The position numbers and the translations under genes are program-made. A model generated the notes under the pieces. That model was given only the letters and a program-made list of their open reading frames with translations, was not told where the DNA came from and searched no databases. A stretch of 42,964 nucleotides of DNA. It comes from Fidelibacterota bacterium (lineage in GTDB: Bacteria > Fidelibacterota > Marinisomatia > SCGC-AAA003-L08 > D37C17). Each line of letters starts with the position of its first letter. The first letter of the stretch is position 1. The DNA lies in NCBI GenBank assembly GCA_004124405.1, contig SCKP01000011.1, positions 1-42,964 on the forward strand, given 5' to 3'. This document shows, one piece after another, positions 24,129 through 34,700 of the stretch.

Positions 24129-25835
24129 TTGACTGCGATTATTAAACCTCATGGGGGAGTGCTGTGCAATTTAGTCGTCCCTGAAAATGAAAAATTAAAA
24201 AAGGACTCTCTAAATTATAAAAGTCTCACCTTGAACGACCGCCAGCTTTGCGATCTAGAAATGCTTTTGAATGGTAGCTTTTCACCCCTGAAAGGATTCC
24301 TTAATCGGGAAGATTATGAAGGAGTATTAAATAAGCTGCGCCTGGAAGATGGCACTGTATGGCCCATGCCCATTAACCTGGATGTAAAAAAAGAATTCAG
24401 CTCAGACTTGAAATCTGGCGATAAAATTGCTCTCCGGGACCACGAAGGGGTGGCTTTGGCAATTCTCACAATTTCTGATATCTGGGCCCCGGATAAGGCA
24501 GAGGAAGCACAGAAAGTATTTGGCACTGCGGATGAAAAACATCCGGCGGTAGATTATTTAATGAATCAGGCTGGAGATGTTTACCTCGGAGGTGAACTGG
24601 CCGGTTTGGAACTGCCTCGGCATTATGATTACAAACTTCTGCGTCACACACCGGATGGTCTCCGCTCTCAGTTTGAAAAACTTGGTTGGACAACCGTTGT
24701 TGCTTTTCAGACCCGGAACCCCATGCACCGTGCCCATAAAGAATTGACAGTAAGGGCAGCCAGGGAAATTGGCGGCAACCTCCTCATCCATCCGGTTGTG
24801 GGTATGACCAAGCCCGGTGATGTGGACCATTTCACCCGTGTCCGCTGCTATAAGAAGATGATGGAAAAATTTCCTGAGGAAACAGCCATGTTAAGCCTGC
24901 TGCCATTGGCCATGCGAATGGGCGGTCCTCGAGAGGCGCTCTGGCATGCCATCATCCGCAAGAATTACGGCTGTACCCATCTAATTGTGGGCAGGGATCA
25001 CGCAGGACCCGGTGTTGATAGTGAGGGGAATCCCTTTTATGGACCTTATGATGCCCAGGAACTCTTAAGTCAATATGCAGAGGAGATTGGTATTCAGATG
25101 GTACCCTTTAAACTCATGGTTTATGTGGAAGAGCGGGCGGAATATATGCCCATTGATGAGGTACCCGAGAACCTCACCCAGTTGAATATTTCCGGAACTG
25201 AACTTCGGCGCCGTCTTGATAGGGGGCTTGATATACCGGAATGGTTTTCCTATCCGGAAGTTGTTGAAGAACTGCGCCATGCTCATCCTCCCAAGGATAG
25301 ACGTGGGTTTACAATATTTTTCACCGGATTATCCGGTTCAGGGAAATCCACCATTGCCAATGCCCTGGTGGTCAAATTATTGGAACACGGCCGGCGCAGG
25401 GTTACACTGCTGGATGGTGACATCGTGCGGATTAACCTTTCCAGCGAACTGGGCTTTTCAAAAGAACACCGGGATTTGAATGTTTCCCGTATTGGTTTTG
25501 TGGCTAGTGAAATTACCAAAAATGGCGGTATTGCAATCTGCGCCCCTATTGCGCCATACGAACAGGTACGGAAAAGCAATCGGGAAGTAATCGGCAAAGT
25601 TGGCAGTTATATTGAGGTTCATGTGGCCACTCCTCTAGAAGTTTGCGAGGAACGCGATGTTAAAGGACTTTACGCCAAGGCGCGCCAGGGAATCATTAAA
25701 GGGTTTACCGGCATCGATGATCCCTATGAAATTCCAGTTGAACCTGAAATTTTTATTGATACATCCGATATCACTCAGGAGCAGGCGGTTCAGAAAGTAA
25801 TGCACTATCTTGAGAATGAAGGATTTCTGGCTTGA
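24129..25835 (+). CDS. Bifunctional sulfate adenylyltransferase/adenylylsulfate kinase
   Basis: A 568-residue fusion making PAPS from sulfate. The start is TTG 24129 with AGGAAA seven bases before. The N-terminal ATP sulfurylase (about 1-385) has QTRNPMHRAHKEL (the HxxH motif), GRDHAGPG and ISGTELRRRL. The C-terminal APS kinase (about 390-568) has the P-loop GLSGSGKST, DGDIVR, CAPIAPYEQVRKSNR and GFTGIDDPYE. The Sat-then-CysC order is as in Aquifex. Its G+C is visibly higher than that of its neighbours, with many GGC/CGG codons, which suggests transfer. It overlaps cysQ by one base (TGATG), so the two form a PAPS production and PAP clean-up pair. Confidence 0.93.
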   Translation: MTAIIKPHGGVLCNLVVPENEKLKKDSLNYKSLTLNDRQLCDLEMLLNGSFSPLKGFLNREDYEGVLNKLRLEDGTVWPMPINLDVKKEFSSDLKSGDKIALRDHEGVALAILTISDIWAPDKAEEAQKVFGTADEKHPAVDYLMNQAGDVYLGGELAGLELPRHYDYKLLRHTPDGLRSQFEKLGWTTVVAFQTRNPMHRAHKELTVRAAREIGGNLLIHPVVGMTKPGDVDHFTRVRCYKKMMEKFPEETAMLSLLPLAMRMGGPREALWHAIIRKNYGCTHLIVGRDHAGPGVDSEGNPFYGPYDAQELLSQYAEEIGIQMVPFKLMVYVEERAEYMPIDEVPENLTQLNISGTELRRRLDRGLDIPEWFSYPEVVEELRHAHPPKDRRGFTIFFTGLSGSGKSTIANALVVKLLEHGRRRVTLLDGDIVRINLSSELGFSKEHRDLNVSRIGFVASEITKNGGIAICAPIAPYEQVRKSNREVIGKVGSYIEVHVATPLEVCEERDVKGLYAKARQGIIKGFTGIDDPYEIPVEPEIFIDTSDITQEQAVQKVMHYLENEGFLA

Positions 25836-26632
25836 TGGCAAATTTTCAGATTAATAATGGAGTTATTGAATCTGTAATTGAAATTTCGAAGCAGGCTGGA
25901 TTAGTTATTATGGATATTTATAAAACTGATTTTAATATAAAGTTCAAGAATGATAAATCCCCTGTGACTGAAGCTGATACCAGGGCTAATGATATCATTA
26001 CAGCAGAACTATTGAAGATTGCCCCTGATATTCCCATTTTATCTGAAGAGGGGAGAGATATCCCCTTTGAAGAAAGATCTAAATGGGAATCTTTTTGGCT
26101 AGTTGATCCATTAGATGGTACGAAGGAATATATAAAGAAAAATGACGAATTCACGGTTAATATTGCCTACATGCAAAATAATCTACCTGTTTTTGGGGTA
26201 GTTTATGCACCTGCATTAGATGAGCTGTATTGGGGAAGTATAGAAAAAGGTGCATATAAATCATTTGCAGGAAATTCATTTAACCCCATCCGAGTAAAGT
26301 CACAATTAAGCAATCCAGTACAATTAGCTACAAGCCGTTCACATCCCAGTCCTAAAATGGATAAATTCCTTGCTCAATTTAAAAAATTTGACTTACATCC
26401 AATGGGAAGTTCCCTGAAAATATGCTCAGTTGCAGATGGAAGGGTACATTTTTACCCGCGATTAGGACCTACAATGGAATGGGATACAGCGGCATCTCAT
26501 GCAGTTATTAAGGCAGCTGGCGGTGAAATAATTAAGTATGGAACAAATAAACCCCTGGAATATAATAAAGAAGACTTATTAAATCCTGAATTTATAGCAG
26601 GAAATTTGAATTCAATTGAATCATTGAATTGA
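25835..26632 (+). CDS. cysQ: 3'(2'),5'-bisphosphate nucleotidase
   Basis: A 265-residue inositol-monophosphatase-fold enzyme starting at ATG 25835 (overlapping the sat-cysC stop). Metal-binding signatures are TEADTRAN, LSEEGRDI, VDPLDGTKEYIKKNDEFTVN (about 91-110) and, late, MEWDTAASHAVIKAAGG. It removes the 3' phosphate from PAP, the by-product of PAPS use. The segment is AT-rich, unlike the upstream partner, so the pair was probably assembled from different sources. Intact and of normal length. Confidence 0.94.
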   Translation: MANFQINNGVIESVIEISKQAGLVIMDIYKTDFNIKFKNDKSPVTEADTRANDIITAELLKIAPDIPILSEEGRDIPFEERSKWESFWLVDPLDGTKEYIKKNDEFTVNIAYMQNNLPVFGVVYAPALDELYWGSIEKGAYKSFAGNSFNPIRVKSQLSNPVQLATSRSHPSPKMDKFLAQFKKFDLHPMGSSLKICSVADGRVHFYPRLGPTMEWDTAASHAVIKAAGGEIIKYGTNKPLEYNKEDLLNPEFIAGNLNSIESLN

Positions 26633-26712
26633 GGAAATAGAGTTTGATGAAATAGAGAATTCAGGATAAATTTATTTTCTGTATATTAAACAATTTTTAA
26701 AAATACTTCTAT

Positions 26713-26786
26713 GGCGGCGTAGCTCAGTTGGTTAGAGCACCGGAATCATAATCCGGGTGTCCGGGGTTCGAGTCCCTGCGCCGCTA
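26713..26786 (+). tRNA. tRNA-Met(CAT)
   Basis: A 74-nt cloverleaf: acceptor GGCGGCG/CGCCGCT, D arm GCTCAGTTGGTTAGAGC, anticodon stem CCGGA/TCCGG with loop ATCATAA (CAT), T loop GTTCGAGTCC. The G1 pairing and the sequence resemble elongator Met; a tRNA-Ile2 (lysidine-modified CAT) cannot be excluded by eye. Confidence 0.93.
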
Positions 26787-26821
26787 CAATTATTATTGTA
26801 ATAAAGATAAGGATACCCAGA

Positions 26822-28708
26822 ATGAAAATACAAAAAGTAATTTTAATTCAATTAATTTGTTTTGCAGGCACTCTATTATTTTCTCAGTTAACACCCAAAG
26901 AGTTACTAATTAAAAAACGGATCAAAACATTAACAGAAGATACTAACAATAATAGATCGACAATATCATATTATAACCCATTGCCCGTAGACTATTCAGA
27001 CAGTCTGATGGTTTATAATTCTACTAGCAATATTCCAATAGAAGAAGAAGACGATTTAAAATATTATGGGTATGATTTATTTTCTTTATTCCCCGAGCGT
27101 TTAATTTGGGATAATCAACCGCCAACTGGAGATTATATTATTGGTACTGGTGATGAGGTGATAATTGAAATTTGGGGAGATACCCAATTGAGGGCGGTGC
27201 ATATTATTGATCAATATGGTAAGATAAATATAGATAAAATCGGTCAAATTTACCTGTCTGGATTAGCTCTAAAAGATGTCAAAGAGAAACTCCTTGATAA
27301 ATTTCAAAAAGTATACTCCTCATTGAAAGGACAAGAAACTACTGCATTCCTAGATATATCAATTGGTAAGTTGAAATCTATAAATGTTACATTTCTTGGT
27401 GAGACGATAGCGCCCGGGATTCACGCAATTCATCCTTATTCAACTATTATTACCGCACTCATGCAGACAGGTGGAATCGATAAAATTGGCACACTTCGTG
27501 ACATTCAAATTATTCGAAATGGCAAACAAATAATTTCATTGGATATCTATGATTATTTATTAAAAGGGAATGCTGAAAATGATGTTCGAATTTTAGAGGG
27601 CGATATCCTTTTTATTCCTATCAGATATTCGACAAATCCGGTTAGTGGACTAGTTAAACGACCAGCAATTTATGAGTTATTACCAAATGAAACACTAAAT
27701 GATATTATTCATTTTGCTGGAGGTCTAAAAGCGAATTCTCATCAAGTAATGAAGATTCATCGTACCGAAAATCAATTGACTTCATCTAATACATATCTTG
27801 TTAACCTAAAAACGGAGCCGGATTTTATTCTTCAAAATGGAGATAAGATAATCGTATATGAGATTGCAGAAAGTGATCATCAAGTCTATGTATATGGACA
27901 AGTAAAAAATCCTGGATTATTTGGGTTTGATACTAAAAATGAGACTAAATTATTGGATATTTTAACATTGGCAGGAGGAATTAATGATGAAACCTATCTA
28001 AAAACAATGTATCAAGATGTGGGGGAAATTATAAGAAACAATCCTGACACGGATTATCCTGAAATTATTAAATTTAATATTAGTAAACTTATTTCGGGAG
28101 ATACAAATGAAAATAAATTATTACAAAATTGGGATATTATACTAATTCGTCAGAACCCCAATTATCTATCCCCCCAAAAGGTCACGATTGAAGGTGAAGT
28201 GAAAGTCCCTGGGATTTATACTCTTCAGGAAAAATGGGAAAATTTGGAGGATATTTTAAAAAGGGCAGGTGGCTTTACAAACAAGGCATTTCAAGATGGC
28301 ATTCAATTATACCGTAATCAAAACCAAGTTGCTTTGAAAGATTTTCAAATAGTTTTAATGGATGGAGATAGTTTAATTATTCCTAAACACCCCGGTGTTG
28401 TACAGATTTCTGGGGAAGTGAATAGGCCTGGACTCGTTCAATATGATAAAAAGAAATCTCTTAAAGATTATATAGAAAATGCTGGGGGTTATACAAAATA
28501 TGCAGATAAAAAAAATATAACTATAATTTTTGCAAATGGTGATGTTCGTACAAAGAAAAAGTTATTTCAATCAGAAATTGGAGAGGGAACAACAATTATT
28601 GTTAACTTTGAAGAAAAATATGAACCATTTAATTTAACTGAATTCACAACCAACATTGCAAGTATAATTACTTCAATGGCAACACTTTATCTCATTATAA
28701 TTAATTAA
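26822..28708 (+). CDS. Polysaccharide export protein with SLBB domains (Wza type)
   Basis: A 628-residue exported protein. The signal peptide (about 1-21, KVILIQLICFAGTLLFS) lacks a lipobox Cys at the cleavage site. A polysaccharide-export domain starts at about 100 (GDYIIGTGDEVIIEIWGDTQ). It is followed by four or more SLBB-type repeats, recognised by V-x-x-P-G-x-Y/F plus a late G-G-L/I/F (for example GQVKNPGLFGFD, GEVKVPGIYTLQ, GEVNRPGLVQYD). A C-terminal hydrophobic helix (ASIITSMATLYLIIIN) ends the chain. It would form the outer-membrane export channel for surface polysaccharide. It is the first gene after tRNA-Met in the sugar cluster. Confidence 0.9.
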   Translation: MKIQKVILIQLICFAGTLLFSQLTPKELLIKKRIKTLTEDTNNNRSTISYYNPLPVDYSDSLMVYNSTSNIPIEEEDDLKYYGYDLFSLFPERLIWDNQPPTGDYIIGTGDEVIIEIWGDTQLRAVHIIDQYGKINIDKIGQIYLSGLALKDVKEKLLDKFQKVYSSLKGQETTAFLDISIGKLKSINVTFLGETIAPGIHAIHPYSTIITALMQTGGIDKIGTLRDIQIIRNGKQIISLDIYDYLLKGNAENDVRILEGDILFIPIRYSTNPVSGLVKRPAIYELLPNETLNDIIHFAGGLKANSHQVMKIHRTENQLTSSNTYLVNLKTEPDFILQNGDKIIVYEIAESDHQVYVYGQVKNPGLFGFDTKNETKLLDILTLAGGINDETYLKTMYQDVGEIIRNNPDTDYPEIIKFNISKLISGDTNENKLLQNWDIILIRQNPNYLSPQKVTIEGEVKVPGIYTLQEKWENLEDILKRAGGFTNKAFQDGIQLYRNQNQVALKDFQIVLMDGDSLIIPKHPGVVQISGEVNRPGLVQYDKKKSLKDYIENAGGYTKYADKKNITIIFANGDVRTKKKLFQSEIGEGTTIIVNFEEKYEPFNLTEFTTNIASIITSMATLYLIIIN

Positions 28709-28771
28709 AAGATTTCCAGATATTGTGATATATTTTCTTTTGATATTTAAGTAAATAGGTTGACTGAAAAA

Positions 28772-29905
28772 ATGAAGTTTATTGATCTACAACAACAATA
28801 CCAAACGATTCAACCCCGAATCGATCAAGCTATTCAAAAAGTAATTAATCACGGTCAATATATTCTGGGACCTGAAGTTTTTAAATTAGAAGCTGAGTTG
28901 GCATCATATTCAGGTACTAAGTATTGTGTGTCTTGTTCATCCGGCACAGATGCATTGCTCATGTCTCTAATGGCGAAGAAAATAGGTCCGGGAGATGCAG
29001 TATTTACAACTCCTTTTACATTTATTGCCACTGCAGAAGTCATTCAACTCTTAGGAGCCACGCCCGTATTTGTTGATATACGTGATGATACTTTTAATAT
29101 TGATACATCTAAATTAGAAATTGCCATACATAAATGTCAATCGAATGCTGAATTAATTCCTAAAGCCATTATTCCAGTAGATATATTTGGACTTCCAGCC
29201 GATTATGAAATGATTGAAAAGATTGGAAATAAGTTTGATTTATGCATTATTGAAGATGCCGCACAAAGCTTTGGAGGAAAAATAAAAAATAGGAAAGCAG
29301 GTTCCTTAGGGGATATTGGAACCACGTCATTTTTCCCGGCGAAACCATTGGGATGTTATGGCGATGGCGGTGCTATTTTTACGAATGACCAAGAAATAAG
29401 CGAAATTTTAATTTCAATTCGAAATCATGGACAGGGAAAATCGAAATATAATAATATCCGGATTGGTATAAATGGAAGATTAGATACCATTCAAGCGGCT
29501 ATTCTACTTGAAAAGATGAAGATATTTCCAGAAGAATTACACCTGCGTAATGCTATTGCAAAAAAATATACTAATAATTTGAATCAGTATTTTACATGTC
29601 AGCATGTTCCGGATGGATATGAATCTGCATGGGCACAATTCTCAATTTTGGCTTTAAATTCCAAAGAGCGATCCATATGCATGAAAAAATTAAAAGATTC
29701 TGGTATTCCAACAGCAATCTATTATCCCAAACCTTTACACCTTCAGGAAGCATTTTGTAATTTAGATTATGCATTAGGAGATTTTCCAGTTTCAGAATCG
29801 ATATCACAAAGAATATTCAGCTTGCCTATGCATCCTTATTTAACTGATGATAACATAAATAAAATTTGTGAAATTCTAATTTCATGTAAAGAAATAGTGG
29901 AATGA
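28772..29905 (+). CDS. DegT/DnrJ/EryC1 family sugar aminotransferase, WbpE-like
   Basis: A 377-residue PLP enzyme. I choose ATG 28772 because MKFIDLQQQYQ is the family's usual start; an in-frame TTG lies four codons upstream. Blocks are VINHGQYILGPEV, SCSSGTDALLMSLMA, IPVDIFGLPADYEMIEKIG, IIEDAAQSFGGK (Asp/Ala-Gln PLP contacts) and the Lys site FFPAKPLGCYGDGGAIFT (about 190-207, with Schiff-base Lys), then GINGRLDTIQAA. It would aminate a 3-oxo or 4-oxo nucleotide sugar, most like UDP-3-oxo-GlcNAcA for surface polysaccharide. Its 3' end overlaps the dehydrogenase remnant by four bases (ATGA). Confidence 0.9.
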   Translation: MKFIDLQQQYQTIQPRIDQAIQKVINHGQYILGPEVFKLEAELASYSGTKYCVSCSSGTDALLMSLMAKKIGPGDAVFTTPFTFIATAEVIQLLGATPVFVDIRDDTFNIDTSKLEIAIHKCQSNAELIPKAIIPVDIFGLPADYEMIEKIGNKFDLCIIEDAAQSFGGKIKNRKAGSLGDIGTTSFFPAKPLGCYGDGGAIFTNDQEISEILISIRNHGQGKSKYNNIRIGINGRLDTIQAAILLEKMKIFPEELHLRNAIAKKYTNNLNQYFTCQHVPDGYESAWAQFSILALNSKERSICMKKLKDSGIPTAIYYPKPLHLQEAFCNLDYALGDFPVSESISQRIFSLPMHPYLTDDNINKICEILISCKEIVE

Positions 29906-30255
29906 AAAATAAATTATTAACAAAAATTAATGATAATTCATCAACTATTGCAATTATTGAATTGGACTACGTTGGACTTCCGCTGGTAATCCGATTTGTT
30001 GAACAAAAATTTAAAGTCATTGGCTTTGATATTGATAGTGCAAAATGTAGTACATTAAATTCTGGAAAAAGCTCTATCTGGCCTATTTCAGCAGAGTTCA
30101 TTGGGAATTATGATCTTGTAATTTTAGCAACTGATCATGATCAATATGATTATGAATAATTACAGAAAAAATCAAAAGCAATTATAGATACGCATGGCCG
30201 CTTTAAAGGAAATCATTCAAATATTATTTCTGCATCAATTTTAAAGGTAAATTAA
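29902..30255 (+). pseudogene. Nucleotide-sugar dehydrogenase (WbpA/UDP-GlcNAc dehydrogenase-like), internally deleted
   Basis: The frame keeps an N-terminal NAD-binding fragment (IAIIELDYVGLPLVIRFVEQ, with the normal G-L-G of GLGYVGLPL changed to E-L-D). It continues FKVIGFDID, then jumps to a C-terminal fragment YDLVILATDHDQYDYE. A TAA follows (30157-30159), and in-frame after it LQKKSKAIIDTHGRFKG, which is the usual end of the family (I-D-T-R). The central ~250 residues with the catalytic Cys are missing. It cannot work. The remnant's position after the WbpE-like gene fits the usual wbpA neighbourhood. Confidence 0.8.
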
Positions 30256-30260
30256 TATAT

Positions 30261-30527
30261 TTGATTGAATATTGGATGAGTTATTGTAGAGATAAACTTA
30301 TATTTATTAAAAATAATATTCCAAATTATATCCAAACTAATATGAGATATAAATTATTGAATAATGAGGTTAATATAGATTTCCAATCCCTGCAGCCTGG
30401 TGATGTACTGGAATCTTTTGCAGATATTGACAAGTCAATTAAAAAATTAAATTATAATCCTAAAATAGATATTGAGAGTGGTATTCCTCTATTTATTGAT
30501 AGGTATACAAGTTATACTTCCAAGTAA
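30261..30527 (+). pseudogene. 3' fragment of a UDP-glucuronate epimerase-type gene
   Basis: The reading frame's last 60 codons (from VNIDFQSLQPGDVLESFADI) match the C-terminus of CapI/WbpP-type UDP-sugar 4-epimerases: Q-P-G-D-V-x-x-x-x-A-D-I-D and I-E-x-G-I-x-x-F-I-x-x-Y. The N-terminal Rossmann part (GxxGxxG, S/YxxxK) is gone. The 30 codons before the match are low-complexity and may be noncoding. It is a remnant of a sugar-epimerase gene that once stood after the dehydrogenase. Confidence 0.7.
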
Positions 30528-30560
30528 TTCTAAAATTGATAATTACAATTCCATAAAAAT

Positions 30561-31538
30561 ATGAATGTCCTGGTAATAGGAGGTGCTGGATATATTGGTT
30601 CTCATGCGGTGTTAGAGCTCTGTGAAAACGGACATAGTGTTGCTGTTTTTGATAATCTATCAACTGGACATTTAATAAACATCGATTCGCGTGCTGAATT
30701 TATCCAAGGGAATATTCTTAATAATGATGATCTTAAGGATGTTTTTAATGGAAAATTTGATGCAGTATTTCATTTTGCAGCATTGAAAGCTGCTGGAGAA
30801 TCTATGTTGGAACCAGGAAAATATGCTACATCCAATATTACGGGTACAATAAATATTCTCAATCAAATGGTTGAAAATAATGTAACAAACTTTATATTTT
30901 CATCAACGGCAGCTGTCTATGGTATGCCGGAATATTTACCTGTTGATGAAAATCACCCCGTAAATCCAATTAACTTTTATGGGCATACCAAACTTGCAAT
31001 TGAAAATTTACTGCATTGGTACAGCAAACTTAAAGGTATTCGATTTGGAGCATTGCGATATTTTAATGCTGCTGGTTATGATATTAATGGTCGAATTAAA
31101 GGTTTAGAAAAAAATCCTGCTAACCTTTTACCAATCGTATTGGAAACAGCAATTGGTAAAAGAGATTCAATGGATATTTATGGAGATGATTATAATACAC
31201 CTGATGGTACGGGTATTCGAGATTATATCCATGTAAATGATCTGGCAACAGCTCATTTGCGAACGTTGAATTATATTATCAAAACAAAAGAAAACCTTAC
31301 TCTAAATTTGGCTACAGGAAAGGGTTATTCAGTTTTGGAAGTAATCGAAAAAATGCAGGAAATAATTGGTAAAAATATAAACTATAAAATTATTGACCGA
31401 CGACCTGGTGACCCTTCTGAATTAATTGCAGTATCCAAATTGGCGAATGAATATTTAAATTGGAAATGTAATTATTCCGATATTAAAACCATTCTTCAAT
31501 CAATGTGGGATATTTATTCCCAACAAAAAAGCCTCTAA
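30561..31538 (+). CDS. galE: UDP-glucose 4-epimerase
   Basis: A 325-residue extended SDR enzyme interconverting UDP-glucose and UDP-galactose. NAD motif GGAGYIGSHA at 7-16, active-site Ser in FSSTAAVYG and Tyr-x-x-x-Lys in NFYGHTKLAIE (about 144-154), and the substrate block GTGIRDYIHVNDLATAH typical of GalE. Length is normal and no residue is missing. It is the intact end of the polysaccharide cluster, supplying galactose units. No SD is obvious before ATG 30561, and 33 bases separate it from the epimerase remnant. Confidence 0.95.
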   Translation: MNVLVIGGAGYIGSHAVLELCENGHSVAVFDNLSTGHLINIDSRAEFIQGNILNNDDLKDVFNGKFDAVFHFAALKAAGESMLEPGKYATSNITGTINILNQMVENNVTNFIFSSTAAVYGMPEYLPVDENHPVNPINFYGHTKLAIENLLHWYSKLKGIRFGALRYFNAAGYDINGRIKGLEKNPANLLPIVLETAIGKRDSMDIYGDDYNTPDGTGIRDYIHVNDLATAHLRTLNYIIKTKENLTLNLATGKGYSVLEVIEKMQEIIGKNINYKIIDRRPGDPSELIAVSKLANEYLNWKCNYSDIKTILQSMWDIYSQQKSL

Positions 31539-31708
31539 AATTTCAAAACAAACCATATCTTACACTGATCAAGCTATTGTTATATCTATCTTTTCTCCCT
31601 TAATGTAACAAGATGTAAAACTGAAGGTTTCATCTTAGTTAGGTGGTGTAAATTTAATGAAATATTTAAGCTGGATTAATTTTATTATCATTTAACAAAG
31701 GGAACAAA

Positions 31709-34700
31709 ATGAAAAAATTACTAATTAGTATTTTCAGTTTTACAGTATTAACAGCATCAACCTGGCAGAATATTCAATCAGCCGAAGCCACAAAAACAAA
31801 ATTAGATGTGGTATCCTCAAATGTAAGCCAAACTGTGGTCGATTTTAATCTGGATGGATTCCATCTGGTACCGGCCATGACACCAGATGGCGAAATGTAC
31901 CTTGCCCGCCTGGAAGATGGCGCTTCTCTCTTGGAAATGGGTGCTCCGGATATGCATAAATATGCCCGATCAATAATAATTCCAGATGATAAGAAAATGG
32001 CAGTAAAGGTTGTATCCTCTGAATTTGTAGAATATAAAGATGTACTGATTGCGCCATCAAAAGGAAATCTATCCCGCCTGATTGACCCATCTGACGTGCC
32101 TTATGAATTTGGGGCTATGTATCAGAATGATAGTTTTTTTCCCGGAAAATTAGCAAAGCTGGAATCACCATATATTTTAAGAGATTTACGGGGACAGTCA
32201 ATTGTTTTCTATCCTTTTCAATATAATCCGGTGCAGAAAGTGTTACGGGTGTACAGAAATATTCAGGTAGAAGTAACAGTTGTAGGACCAGGTACATTGA
32301 ACGTATTAAACAGAGCTTCAACCCAGCCAAAATATGCACGGGAATATGTTAATATATACGATAGTCACTTTTTGAATTTCAGTAATGATTCCCGATTTGA
32401 TTATCTCGTGGATCATGGTAATATGCTGATTATATCAGATGGTGCTTTTTTATCGACTATGCAGCCTTTAGTAGATTGGAAAAATAGAAAAGGTATTGCT
32501 ACAGAACTGATTAATGTCAGTGATATCGGCAGTAGTTTATCCAGTATTGAAAGTTTTGTTGAAAATTACTATTATGATAATGGGCTTACCTTCCTGCTTC
32601 TAGTGGGAGATATTGCCCAGATGCCCTCTCCATCAGTGAGTGGTAGCTCATCCGATATGTCTTATGGATGTATCAGTGGAAATGATTTTTATGCTGAAGT
32701 AATTGTGGGCCGTTTTTCAGGTGCTACTCCATCACAAATTGCTACACAGGTAGAACGGTCAATTGAATATGAGCGTTATCCACAGGCAGGTGCTGAATGG
32801 TATGACAATGCCTTGGGCATTGCCTCCAACCAGGGACCTGGTTTTGGTGGATACACTGATGATCAGTTTAATGATTATATGTGGGATACCGTTCTGTCTG
32901 GGTTTACTTATGACAGCTATGAGGATATTTATGATGGTAGCGGCGGAACTCTTTCCCAGGGAATAAATGCGATTAATAATGGTGTCAGCCTCATCAATTA
33001 TACGGGGCACGGTTCTATTTCCAGCTGGGGTAATGGAGCGCCGCTCAGTACTTCAAATGTAAATTCTCTAACCAATGATAACCTGCTCCCATTTGTGATT
33101 ACGGTGGGTTGTAATGTAGGTGAATTTCAGAGTACCAATGAATGTTTCGCAGAAGCCTGGCTGAGAGCCACTAATGGAGGTGAACCAGCAGGTGCCATAT
33201 CTCATTTTGGCTCTACCATCAGCCAGTCCTGGGAGCCTCCCATGCATGGGCAGTATGGTATGATGCTTGTTCTTACAGAATCTTATGATGAAAATTTAAC
33301 ACGGACCATGGGTGGTATTACCACCAATGGTTGCATGTATATGAATGATGCTCAGGGCAGTTCAGGGATTAATGAAACTAAGTACTGGACCTATTTTGGA
33401 GATCCTTCTGTCCCCATCCGCAGCGCACCTCCAACTGAAATGAGTGTTGTTCATGATGATGTGATTATTATTGGCTCAACTGAATTTCTAGTTACCACAG
33501 GCGCAGAAGGTGATTTAGTAGCTTTGTCACGGGATGGTGAGCTTCTAACATCTGCCTATACCAATGGATTTGGCAGTGTAAATCTCGAACTTGGTGATGC
33601 CGCAACGATTCCAGGTGAGTTGGATTTTGTCGTAACAGGATTTAATAATTTCCCCTATGAGACAACGGTTATGGTTCTTTCTCCTGATGGGGCCTATGTG
33701 CTTGTAAATAGCAGTTCAGTGTCAGCAGGATTTGACGATATGATTGAATATGGCGAATCCGTAGAACTCAGTTTGACCCTTGAAAATGTAGGCAATGACG
33801 CTGCCAGTGATATAACGGTGAACATCAGTACGGATGATACCTATATTTCTATTACCAACGGATCTGCATCCACCAGTTATATTGCTCCCAATGGAACAGC
33901 CATAGTTAGCGGACTATCCTTTGATGTTGCCGGCGATGTTCCCAATAATCATAATTTCGAACTCAGTTGCACCATTGTATCCGGCAATGAAACTTGGGAA
34001 TCAACCCTGAACTTTACGGCCTATGCCCCGGTTCTGGATGTCACTTCTATAGTGGGAGATTTGGACCCTGGTGCAACTACGGATATGAGTGTGACTGTAA
34101 TAAATAGTGGTGGTACCCAGATCACTTATCCTGTAGTGTCTGTAAGTGGCGATTCTTATGTTACCATAAATAATTCTTACTTTTCTAATGCTTATTCAGT
34201 AGAAGTTGGAATGGAAGCTACTTTAGATATGAATGTGACAGTAAGCCCAGCAGCACCTATTGGTCATTTAGCTGAATTTACGATGACGGTACTTGCCAAT
34301 CTAGGGGAGGGCCCTGTAACATCAACGACATTTTCTGTTCCGGTGGGGATAGTCACTGCCAACTTTGAAGATGGTCTGGGATCACTGGACTGGGATCTTT
34401 CATGCAGTGGGATCGGCTGCGTAAACTGGGATGTTGATAATACGGAATCAAACTCAGGCTCTTCCAGTGCACAGTCAGGGGCTATAGGCGATAATCAATC
34501 ATCAACCATCAGCGTTACCCTGGATGTAACTGCCGATGGCGAGATAGAATTTTATTATAAAGTATCCGCAGAGTATTCTACTTCAGGGAGTTACTTTTAT
34601 GATGGGCTGGAATTCTATATTGATAATTCTCTGCAGGGGCAGTATCAATCAACTACTTCCGGGGGATCACCCTGGACCCAAGTAAGTTATGATGTTTCTG

